IMG/VR virus record: IMGVR_UViG_3300025703_000014
Span: 1 to 28,829 of that record
Length of the DNA stretch: 28,829 nucleotides
Origin: a virus
Reading direction: 5' to 3' (one strand)
Shown here: positions 7,473 through 14,243 of the stretch, piece by piece
Numbering within the stretch: the first letter of the stretch is position 1
How the letters are laid out: every line of letters starts with the position of its first letter
Program-made: the position numbers and the translations under genes
Notes under the pieces: generated by a model
The model's database searches: none
The model's input: only the letters and a program-made list of their open reading frames with translations
What the model was told of the DNA's origin: nothing

Positions 7473-8456
7473 TTACGGAAGACGACTGATCTTTACGATT
7501 TCGCCGACAGCGCCGGAACTCTGACAATACCAACTAGTTTCGACGTTAATCGCCGCGACCGTGATGGTAGAGCTGGTTACGGTCTGTGACGGGTCTACCG
7601 CGAAGGTGCCGCCGGTGCCGCCGGTGCCGGTGAGCAACTGCGTGAGCACCGAGCCGGCCGTCACGCCGCCGCCGCCCGAACCGGCGATCACGTCGTTGAC
7701 CGCGAAAACGCCGCCCGTAACGGTGCCCAGCGTAAGGGTGCCGTACGCGCCGGTGATCGTGGTCGAGAGCGCGGCCTGCTCGCCGATACTGACCGAGTAG
7801 GTGCCGACGCCGCCGGCCGTGCCGCTTAGCTGGGTGACGACCTTGGTGCCGGTAGCGACGTTCGTGCCGCTGAGCGTGGCACCCTTGACGATCGTGCCGG
7901 AGCCGACGGCCGTGACGGTCATCACGTCACCGCTGATCGAACCCGTGACCGAGAAAGTCGAGGCAGCGATCGACGAGGTGGCGCCGCTCGCGCCGGTCGA
8001 CGGCGAGCCGGTCGCCGCGAAGCTGACTGAGCCGTCCGCGAAGGTCGCATAAGCCTTCTGACCGATCAGCGCCTGGGTCGAACCGCGGTTGACGACCCAA
8101 CGGTCGCCGGCCGTGATCACCGCGCACGGGAGCCCCGTGGGGAGCAGCAGCGAGGCTTCCTTCAGGAAAACCGAGATCAGCCCCTGAAGATGGTTCCCGA
8201 TGATGCCGAGCGGAACGCCCGTACCGTAGTTGTTGACGATCGTCGGCTGGTTGTCGAGGTCGACCGACGTGTAGTCGGCCCAGACGAACCGTCCGACGAG
8301 AACGCCACCGTCGTTGGCGCCGTCGTTGCCGGCGATCATGCCGAACGGCCCAGCGGGATAATAATAGGTGGGATTGAAGCTGGCCGGCGACCCCTCCATC
8401 CCCGGCGCGGGAACTTGGTTGACTTGGGACTGGAAAGCCTGACTGATCTGTGCCAT
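7473..8456 (-). CDS. Structural cement/decoration protein with beta-module insertions
   Basis: 327 residues, GGAG ribosome site. The N-terminal half (NPTYYYPAGPFGMIAGNDG, FVWADYTS, TGVPLGIIGNHLQGLISVFL) and the region IGQKAYATFADGSVSFA look like the cement/head-stabilising proteins that precede DUF2184 capsid genes. From about residue 165 come two glycine/threonine-rich modules (SVTGSISGDVMTVTAVGSG and GTLTLGTVTGGVFAVND, each ending in a TGG/GGVGT then SQT-like phrase) before the cement-like C-terminus (ETSWYCQSSGAVGEIVKIS). Removing the modules leaves a protein of about 190 residues. Confidence 0.7.
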   Translation of the reverse strand: MAQISQAFQSQVNQVPAPGMEGSPASFNPTYYYPAGPFGMIAGNDGANDGGVLVGRFVWADYTSVDLDNQPTIVNNYGTGVPLGIIGNHLQGLISVFLKEASLLLPTGLPCAVITAGDRWVVNRGSTQALIGQKAYATFADGSVSFAATGSPSTGASGATSSIAASTFSVTGSISGDVMTVTAVGSGTIVKGATLSGTNVATGTKVVTQLSGTAGGVGTYSVSIGEQAALSTTITGAYGTLTLGTVTGGVFAVNDVIAGSGGGGVTAGSVLTQLLTGTGGTGGTFAVDPSQTVTSSTITVAAINVETSWYCQSSGAVGEIVKISRLP

Positions 8457-8477
8457 CGTGGCAATCTCCTCTTGGTG

Positions 8478-9371
8478 TTAGGCCGCGCTGACAGCGAAGA
8501 AGTCTTCGGGAGCCGGGACGCCGGCCGGCAACAGCGCGCGGTCCGCCGCCAAAGGCACGGAGCGGGCGCTTGATACCTTGGCAACCACGTCGTACAACGG
8601 CTCCAACGCGGCGTCCGGCACGTCCTTGACCGCGACGCCCTTCATCTCCAGCGCCTTGCGGAACACGGCCGGGGCCGAATCGCACGCCGCGCGGATTTCG
8701 CCGACGGCCGGGCGAACCTTCGCCAGAGCGTTGGCGATGGACGTGTGCCGCGCGTCGTTGGCCGCGAGGGCCGCGCCGATCGCGCTGTCCATCGCCTTTT
8801 TGTCGATCATGTTCTCCGGCATCGCGCCCTTGCCCTTCTTCATCACCATCTCGTCATGGGCGCTCATGCCTTCGCCCATGATCTTTTCCAGCGTGGCGCA
8901 ATCCTCAGGCGACATCTTCCCCGCGCAGAACTCCTTGACCTTCGCGATCATCGGATCGTCGTCGCGCGCCTCGTCGTCGTCGACTTCCTCGTCCGGGTCA
9001 TCGTCGTCCTGGCCCGGCTTAGCGGCGCGCGCGTCCGATTCCTCCATCGGGATCGCGGCGTTCGCCTTCAGGTCTTCGGTGCCGCCGCCCTCGCCCTCCG
9101 ACGCCTCGTCGATGAGCTTCTCGGCGGCCTCGATGACCTCGATCACGTCGTCCACGTCGGCGTCCTGCGCCAGACGACCGGCCACGGCGGCCTGGATCGC
9201 GGTGGCGATGCCCGTCCGCTGGGTGATGCGGTTCGTCTTCGGGGCACCCTTGAGGATGTCGCCGAGGTTCGGGAGCTTCGTGTCGGCCGCCATGCGCGGG
9301 GCCAGGTAGATGGTCAATGCGCCGCGGAGCTCACGGGCTGCGGGCGACAACTTTACGGGCTTGTTAGCCAT
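8478..9371 (-). CDS. Scaffold-like protein, probable C-terminal part of a DUF2213-type protease/scaffold
   Basis: 297 residues from the ATG at 9369-9371 (AAGGAAA site), which fits better than the farther upstream ATG at 9530. The N-terminus (KLSPAARELRGALTIYLAPRMAAD) and RLAQDADVDDVIEVIEAAEKLID match what I recall from the C-terminal region of DUF2213 head proteins. A very acidic middle (DDDDPDEEVDDDEARDDDP) and helical remainder fit a capsid scaffold. It stands downstream of the protease gene, separated by a small ORF and a homing endonuclease, so it may once have been closely linked with the protease. Function is inferred from composition and order. Confidence 0.6.
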   Translation of the reverse strand: MANKPVKLSPAARELRGALTIYLAPRMAADTKLPNLGDILKGAPKTNRITQRTGIATAIQAAVAGRLAQDADVDDVIEVIEAAEKLIDEASEGEGGGTEDLKANAAIPMEESDARAAKPGQDDDDPDEEVDDDEARDDDPMIAKVKEFCAGKMSPEDCATLEKIMGEGMSAHDEMVMKKGKGAMPENMIDKKAMDSAIGAALAANDARHTSIANALAKVRPAVGEIRAACDSAPAVFRKALEMKGVAVKDVPDAALEPLYDVVAKVSSARSVPLAADRALLPAGVPAPEDFFAVSAA

Positions 9372-9440
9372 GTCGTCGGTTTCCTTACGATGTGGTTGTC
9401 GCCGCGTTAGAAGACCCACGCGGTGGGGGTTTAGCGGTGA

Positions 9441-9489
9441 TTTCCATGAAGAAGGTCGGCCGAGTAACTGCCGATCTTCTTCATGGAAA
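9441..9489. repeat. Strong 20-bp inverted repeat (hairpin) between head genes
   Basis: Arms 9441-9460 and 9470-9489 match at 19 of 20 positions (the exception can form a G-U pair in one RNA strand) with a 9-nt loop. There is no T-run on either side, so it is not a standard intrinsic terminator. A 20-codon ORF begins inside the left arm (leftward ATG at 9446-9448) and stops just before the scaffold gene's ribosome site. It could be an RNA processing or translation-control element. Confidence 0.6.
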
Positions 9490-9507
9490 CGGAGCGGACT
9501 TTTCCGG

Positions 9508-9873
9508 TCAACCCAACCGCCCTTCTGCAATGTTCTTTGCTATAGCTGGCGTAATTCGGCCGGCCCCGGATGATGGGCCAGAGTTCTTGGACGAGGTTTT
9601 CTTATAATTTGTAAGTGGTGGCGAGCTAATACCCGCACTTCCATTCAAACGAACTTCCGTCTTTAACTTAGATACTGGGTGTTCGTAGTGGTGCGACCCG
9701 GTTTTATCGTCTCGACCTTTATGCTCATGCCCAGCTTCAGTAAGATGGGTGTGCGCCTCAGACTGGCCTGAAGTAAACTGGCCAGAATGTGGATCGTGCT
9801 TAATCTCGTCCTGCGCCATCCCCGCCATATCGGCCCAGCGGAAACCCTCGCGGGCGAATAGCTTGCTCGGCAT
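9508..9873 (-). CDS. Small head-region protein carrying a duplicate of the DUF2213 C-terminal motif
   Basis: 121 residues from the ATG at 9871-9873, chosen because GGAG lies 8 nt upstream; ATGs at 9891 and 10011 lack good sites. It begins PSKLFAREGFRWADM, and the codons just before read GDSAM, so the stretch repeats the C-terminus of the protease on the far side of the homing endonuclease (GDSALPRKQF then GFRWSDL). The rest has an HDPHSGQFTSG linker motif and is polar and histidine-rich (AHTHLTEAGHEH). It looks like the displaced C-terminal piece of the protease gene, or a fragment reborn as its own gene. No function is known. Confidence 0.5.
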   Translation of the reverse strand: MPSKLFAREGFRWADMAGMAQDEIKHDPHSGQFTSGQSEAHTHLTEAGHEHKGRDDKTGSHHYEHPVSKLKTEVRLNGSAGISSPPLTNYKKTSSKNSGPSSGAGRITPAIAKNIAEGRLG

Positions 9874-10017
9874 GGCGGAGTCTCCAGACATCTTTCGATT
9901 TACTTTCAGCGGGTTACGGGCTATAATCTCTATCGACGCGGCTAGGGTCTGCAGCCCGAAAGCCTTCTTTCTTGCCAAGGAAGTTGCCGCGTCATTCCTT
10001 GGCGGGAGCATGGCAAG

Positions 10018-11028
10018 ATGCCGCAGAAACTCGATTCCCGTACCATCTACTACACCTATATCCTGTTCGATTGGCGCGGCACCCCGCGCTATGTCGGAAA
10101 GGGTAAAGGCAACAGGTGGTTAGGACACGAACAAAGCACCGATCCGAATAACCCGATGAAGAACGAGTTCATCGAACAGACCTGGACGGTAATGGGAGAA
10201 ATCCCAAAGATAAAAGTTCAAGAAAACTTGAACGAAGGCGACGCTTTTACGCTTGAGGGTCTTCTAATAAAAGCCATCGGACGTCATCCTAACGGCCCTC
10301 TCGTAAACCTGACCGACAAACGAAACGGGCCTAGTAGCGAGCGTATTCGGGCTTGGCACGCTTCGCGAACGCCGGAAGAGAGAAGTGCTAGTGCTCGGAA
10401 ATCGATAGCGACACTAGGGCCGGAAGGAGTTAAGCGGCGCGGACAACGTGAAATATCGGACGATGAGCGAAATTTACGGGCCGAAAGAATGACTAAGACG
10501 CTGGCCTCGTTTACTCCAGAACAACGAAGAGCTAACGGAATCCTAGGTGGAAAAGCTGCTTCACTAGTAACTACACTAGAACAGAAAAGGGAACGAGCTA
10601 AGAAAATGCTAGAAACGTACTTAGCTTCTACTACTCCAGAAGAAAGATCAGAAAACTATAAGCGGAGCGGAATAGCTAAGCTCACTACAGAACAACTTAG
10701 CGAAAACGGAAAGAAGGGCGTAGCCAAGGCAAATGCGTCAAGAACTCCAGAAGAACGGAAAGAACTAGCCAGCAAGGCTGTAACAGCACTCCATGCTTCG
10801 CGTACCCCTGAACAACGCCAGGAAATGGCGCGGCGCGCCGGTTTAAAAGCGGCAGAATCTAGGACATTTGAATCCTATAGTGACGCCGCCCGTAAACGGG
10901 CTAAGACTGTAGGTAAAGAACGTTTAAGCGAAATCGGTAAAATTGCAGGAAGCGCCCCTCGCCGTCCGTGGGGCTCAGTTAAACGCGCATCCAAGAAAGA
11001 TCCGACCAACGAAACCCCGGACGAATAA
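10018..11028 (+). CDS. GIY-YIG homing endonuclease with multiple NUMOD3-like repeats
   Basis: 336 residues, on the strand opposite to the surrounding head genes, with GGGAG upstream. The catalytic domain reads YYTYILFDWRGTPRYVGKGKG at residues 11-31, with the expected glutamate in TLEGLLIKAIG (E80). About eight helix-turn repeats follow (phrases such as RTPEERSASARKS, FTPEQRRANGILGGK, STTPEERSENYKR), typical DNA-contact modules of GIY-YIG homing enzymes. Its last 50 bases overlap the 3' end of the protease gene on the other strand. The gene is AT-richer than neighbours. It likely cuts phage genomes lacking the insertion and spreads by repair. Confidence 0.85.
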   Translation: MPQKLDSRTIYYTYILFDWRGTPRYVGKGKGNRWLGHEQSTDPNNPMKNEFIEQTWTVMGEIPKIKVQENLNEGDAFTLEGLLIKAIGRHPNGPLVNLTDKRNGPSSERIRAWHASRTPEERSASARKSIATLGPEGVKRRGQREISDDERNLRAERMTKTLASFTPEQRRANGILGGKAASLVTTLEQKRERAKKMLETYLASTTPEERSENYKRSGIAKLTTEQLSENGKKGVAKANASRTPEERKELASKAVTALHASRTPEQRQEMARRAGLKAAESRTFESYSDAARKRAKTVGKERLSEIGKIAGSAPRRPWGSVKRASKKDPTNETPDE

Positions 11029-13180
11029 ACTGCTTACGAGGCAACGCTGAATCGCCGACCATAACGGAAGGTCCGCATCTCCCGTCTTCAACAAGCGCAA
11101 TGTGATTGAATCGTAGCGCGCGCATCACACCATCGTAGACTTCGCCTTCCGGCGTAACCCCTGGCGTCATATCTGCGTCATAGCGATAGCTCGCGCTGAG
11201 CTGACGACGATCGTCATTCTCGATATCATCGATTGCGTCTTTGGTATAGAATACCAAAGAGTTGCGCAAAAACGGAGCGTCGAAGGTTGCATCTGACCCA
11301 GTAGAGCCGATTACCAAATCGGTCGGATGGTCCTCGGCGGTCGAAGGTTTGTGTTCGTCCAAGATCGGAATACTATTTGCGGTATCAACCGCCTTGGAAA
11401 TTTCTTCTGGATCTCTATAAAGGCGATACACCTTTTTAGGATCAAGCGAAAGATTTTCCCATTCAGGTATCTCAGAGCCCAGATACGGATTCACCGCAGC
11501 CTTGCTGATATTCGCCACCGAAACCCGCAACCGCCCGTCGTGGTCGACTTTGCGCACGGTCTCCTTATCGAAAGCCACGCCCCCAACCTGCCGGCTGTCC
11601 AGGATCAGGTGGATACGCCCCGGCGCGCGATCTGCGGCTAGGACCAGCGCGGTGTCGCCGCCGGGGATTTTATCCTTAGATTCTGCAGCCCTAAGAGAAT
11701 TATGCATGGTACTAAATAATCGTTCGCTTTTATCTAAAGGATATTCAGTAACCGAGGTTTTTCCTTTATATTGTTGTTCACTATTATGGTTTATTACTTC
11801 ACCAGAGGGACCGTGAGTAATACTGTGGATAGAAGGATGAACACCTTTTTTACCAAAGAATGTTGGTTCTTTAACCGTATATTTCTTTTCCCCTTGAGAG
11901 GAAACAGGGCCGCGAGTTGCGATGTGTCCACTTTTTAGAGTTACGGTCCCACCAGACGAAGTAAATTGTCCGTTACTAGGATCATGCGCAGTTCCTGCGT
12001 CCTTAGCTCTAGGGAACTCCCTCCCCCGAATCTCATCCGCCCGGCGCGCTAAATCGGTGCGTCCGTGCATACGGGCTCGGCGCGCCGCGGCCAAAAGCAA
12101 ATCACGATCGTACTTGCCGTCCTTCTTCACCGGGTATTTCTTCTTATCCGGCAGCAGGAAGTCGCTCTCGGGGAGCGATTCGCGTTGCTTGGAGTTTACG
12201 CGACCTATCTCGGTGCGGGTGGAAGTGGGGAGATGACCTTCGTGTTCTTCCTTAGTCTCTGGGAATTCGTCTTTAGCCCGACCAGAAGAAACGCCAAGCC
12301 CATCGCTCTTGGCGTTAGCTTCTTCGGATTTCTTGAAACGATTTAGCCGATAGCCCTCGTGCGCAGTACGCGCCGTCTCGTGCGCGGCCATAGCCCCTCG
12401 AATGAGGAGCTTCCTGGGCTGTACCCCGTACGCTTCCGCTCTCGGCGATACTCTTTGCTTAGCGCCCATCGAAATATGATGCGAAGCTGAAGCAAACTTA
12501 CCGCTGTTATCACGTTGTTGTTCAGCATCCTCTGCCATCTTCGCCCGAGCCTTAGCGACCAGATCATCCAACGCTGGGTGCCTCGGCTCGGGCATCTCGT
12601 CCGGCGCGAACCATTGGTGCTCCGTGTGTTCTTCGGAAAGCCTAGGCGAAAACTCGTCCTTAGCGCGGACCAGGAACGTCGTATGATCCCAGCCCATTGG
12701 GGTCTTCTGCGCGTGGAGGGGCGACATATCGTCAAGTGCGCAATCGCCGACCTCTTCGCGCGTCTCCCGCGCAGCGCAGTCCTCGGCCGTCTCTTCGCCG
12801 TCGGCCTTCCCGCCGGGCAAGCCCCACTCGCCCGCGCGGTAGTCATCGGTCGGGGAGCGTTTCAGCAGCAGAACCTTGCCGGCTGGGCTCATGAACAGGA
12901 CGGAAGCTGCTTTACCGGAAGGGTCGGCGGCGTCCTTAGCCAACCTCGGCGCGATGAACCCGGTGATCTTGTCGAAGAACCGTGTTACCGCGCCCATCAC
13001 GCGGTCCTCGGCGTGCTCCGGCTCCTGACGCTCCTCCTTGATCCACTCGCCGAACAGACGGTCGAGTTCATCCCACTCCGGGCCAGCCATGTCCGCCGCG
13101 TCTACGCCGCTGATCTTTCCGGCATTTTTGGAAGCGTAAAAGACCTGCTCGCCGCGCTTAGCTCCATAAGAGCGTTGCAT
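10979..13180 (-). CDS. NUDIX hydrolase fused to DUF2213 head maturation protease-like domain
   Basis: 733 residues. The first 40 residues (YGAKRGEQVFYASKNAGKISGVD) are a short motif common in phage head-region proteins. Residues about 90-210 are a NUDIX hydrolase with box G124-x5-E130-x7-R138-E139 then EEVGD. A long polar linker has two G[QK]F phrases (DNSGKFASASHH, HDPSNGQFTSSGG) and an AT-rich stretch. Residues about 520-709 are DUF2213 (DSRQVGG, IPILDEHKPS, LSASYRYDADMTPG, RFNHIALVEDGRCGP), thought to be the prohead protease. The C-terminus ends abruptly in a motif repeated across the endonuclease insertion. The ATG start lacks a good ribosome site. Confidence 0.75.
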   Translation of the reverse strand: MQRSYGAKRGEQVFYASKNAGKISGVDAADMAGPEWDELDRLFGEWIKEERQEPEHAEDRVMGAVTRFFDKITGFIAPRLAKDAADPSGKAASVLFMSPAGKVLLLKRSPTDDYRAGEWGLPGGKADGEETAEDCAARETREEVGDCALDDMSPLHAQKTPMGWDHTTFLVRAKDEFSPRLSEEHTEHQWFAPDEMPEPRHPALDDLVAKARAKMAEDAEQQRDNSGKFASASHHISMGAKQRVSPRAEAYGVQPRKLLIRGAMAAHETARTAHEGYRLNRFKKSEEANAKSDGLGVSSGRAKDEFPETKEEHEGHLPTSTRTEIGRVNSKQRESLPESDFLLPDKKKYPVKKDGKYDRDLLLAAARRARMHGRTDLARRADEIRGREFPRAKDAGTAHDPSNGQFTSSGGTVTLKSGHIATRGPVSSQGEKKYTVKEPTFFGKKGVHPSIHSITHGPSGEVINHNSEQQYKGKTSVTEYPLDKSERLFSTMHNSLRAAESKDKIPGGDTALVLAADRAPGRIHLILDSRQVGGVAFDKETVRKVDHDGRLRVSVANISKAAVNPYLGSEIPEWENLSLDPKKVYRLYRDPEEISKAVDTANSIPILDEHKPSTAEDHPTDLVIGSTGSDATFDAPFLRNSLVFYTKDAIDDIENDDRRQLSASYRYDADMTPGVTPEGEVYDGVMRALRFNHIALVEDGRCGPSVMVGDSALPRKQFIRPGFRWSDLSWMRV

Positions 13181-13262
13181 GGCGTCTAGGATCGACTGAC
13201 CTTTGGAAGTGAGCGGGATTGTAGGTCTCCAAAATAAATAGGCGGGACGCCGCTTTTAGGGC

Positions 13263-13291
13263 TTTACTTATATAGGCGCGCGGCCTATATA
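13263..13291 (+). promoter_or_regulatory. Sigma70-like promoter for the rightward cassette
   Basis: TTTACT (13263-13268) and TATATA (13286-13291) are 17 bp apart, and the first gene's strong ribosome site lies about 30 bp downstream. It is the only good match upstream of the rightward genes in this gap. The spacer and -10 coincide with a palindrome. Confidence 0.6.
13269..13291. promoter_or_regulatory. Palindromic operator candidate overlapping the cassette promoter
   Basis: Perfect 9-bp arms (TATATAGGC and GCCTATATA) surround a 5-bp centre and cover the spacer and -10 hexamer, the expected place for a repressor to block polymerase. The cassette's last gene encodes a small Cro/XRE-like protein that could be the ligand; this is inference. 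Confidence 0.55.
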
Positions 13292-13334
13292 TAGATTGCC
13301 GGTTGAGGCCGGTTCCCCGGAAAAGGAGGTTGCC

Positions 13335-13406
13335 ATGACGGTCGCGGTCTGCGGACTTCTGACGATGGCCCTTTTCGCCCTGGCCGCCAAGTTACTGGCG
13401 GTTTAG
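13335..13406 (+). CDS. 23-residue hydrophobic micropeptide
   Basis: A 23-codon frame preceded by an ideal AAAAGGAGGT ribosome site. The peptide is a single hydrophobic stretch (CGLLTMALFALAAKLLAV) long enough to span a membrane. It is first in the rightward cassette, 21 nt before the next gene. It could be a small membrane peptide or a leader that sets translation of the operon. The ribosome site makes translation likely; function is unknown. Confidence 0.55.
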   Translation: MTVAVCGLLTMALFALAAKLLAV

Positions 13407-13427
13407 CCAAGGAGGTAGGAGCAAGTG

Positions 13428-13625
13428 ATGACGATATACGGCCCGACGACCAACGATAGCGCCCTAGCCCTCGCTCGTAGGCAATTCAACCGCAGCGATA
13501 ACCTTTTCCGCGCTGGCGTCAAGATACGGATCGCAAATCTGATCCAGTACGAGCCAACGCTCGATGCGGATAGTACTTTTATCAAGGCCGTAGCCGACGA
13601 ACAGCGCGGCGAACCACTACCCTAG
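13428..13625 (+). CDS. Small hypothetical protein of the rightward cassette
   Basis: 65 residues from the ATG at 13428 (a GTG lies directly before it), with AAGGAGG and GGAG upstream. It is mixed helical, with NDSALALARRQFNRSDNLFRAG and no membrane segment or known motif. It is the second gene of the cassette, and the next begins 18 nt after its stop. I do not recognise a family. Confidence 0.6.
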   Translation: MTIYGPTTNDSALALARRQFNRSDNLFRAGVKIRIANLIQYEPTLDADSTFIKAVADEQRGEPLP

Positions 13626-13643
13626 CCCGAAGGAGTCTACCAG

Positions 13644-13883
13644 ATGAAACGCATGAAACTCAAAGATGTCGAAAACTATACCGGCGTTACCAACATGACC
13701 GTCGAGGCGGCGCGGAAGTTCGCGTCTCCCGGTTTCGGGTGCGCGCAACAGGCACTCGCCCTCTCAATGATGACCTGGCGTAACACGCCGGAAGATTGGC
13801 TTCGGCTCCAGGCTTGCCTAACCTTCCTCAAGAAGGGCAAGTCGGTCAGCCGAGGCGGAGCGGTCCAGGGGCTCGCGCGGTGA
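13644..13883 (+). CDS. Small hypothetical protein of the rightward cassette
   Basis: 79 residues with GAAGGAG upstream. The N-terminus (LKDVENYTGVTNMTVEAARKF) could form a helix-turn-helix-like arrangement, but this is weak. The C-terminus is basic. Its stop overlaps the GTG of the following regulator gene (GTGA), so the two are probably translated together and may act as partners. No family is recognised. Confidence 0.6.
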   Translation: MKRMKLKDVENYTGVTNMTVEAARKFASPGFGCAQQALALSMMTWRNTPEDWLRLQACLTFLKKGKSVSRGGAVQGLAR

Positions 13884-14056
13884 CCGCGGACGAGTTCCGC
13901 GCCGAGCTTAAGGTGCTCGGCAAAACCCAGAGGTGGTTCGCGCAGTACGCTCGGGTCTCGGCCTCGGTCGTAAACCGCTGGGCTACCGGACTCATTCCAG
14001 TGGCAGGTTACGCCGATGCCCTAATCAATGCTCTCAAGGAAAAGACAGGCAAATGA
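13880..14056 (+). CDS. Cro/XRE-like helix-turn-helix regulator
   Basis: 58 residues from the GTG at 13880-13882; the longer open frame upstream lies over the preceding gene and is not needed. The sequence FRAELKVLGKTQRWFAQYARVSASVVNRWATG fits an XRE-type helix-turn-helix (LG.TQ..FA....V....V.RWA.G), as found in small phage and prophage regulators. It is the last gene of the cassette and may bind the palindrome at its promoter. It converges with the leftward gene ending at 14079, leaving 22 bp between, and I see no terminator there. Confidence 0.7.
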   Translation: MTADEFRAELKVLGKTQRWFAQYARVSASVVNRWATGLIPVAGYADALINALKEKTGK

Positions 14057-14078
14057 AACATCTCTAATGTGTCTAACC

Positions 14079-14243
14079 CTACAGACCTTCTCTCGCCTTC
14101 CTCAGCCGCGCCACGAGCGCGGCATCTTTTTCTTTCCACCCAGGGCTGCTCACGTCGAGGTCTTCGTCGTCGCGCCACGTCGGCTCGCCGTCGAAATCCT
14201 CCGGCGGGATCGGTCCGAGTTTGGATCTGGGTTCGTCGTTCAT
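14079..14243 (-). CDS. Small acidic protein coupled to the zeta-kinase-like gene
   Basis: 54 residues from the ATG at 14241-14243, which overlaps the stop of the upstream gene (ATGA). It is strongly acidic in the middle (PPEDFDGEPTWRDDEDLDV) and ends in a charged helix (DAALVARLRKAREGL). No family is recognised. Coupling to a kinase-toxin-like gene makes a partner or antitoxin role conceivable, but there is no motif to support it, and it could equally be an ordinary small head-region protein. Confidence 0.55.
   Translation of the reverse strand: MNDEPRSKLGPIPPEDFDGEPTWRDDEDLDVSSPGWKEKDAALVARLRKAREGL

Noticed and set aside
8578-9410. Two long rightward open frames
   Set aside because: Both are antisense to the scaffold-like gene; serine- or arginine-rich shadows.
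13202-13255. Terminator-like hairpins before the rightward cassette
   Set aside because: Stems are only 4-6 bp with long loops or a short T-run, too weak to support.
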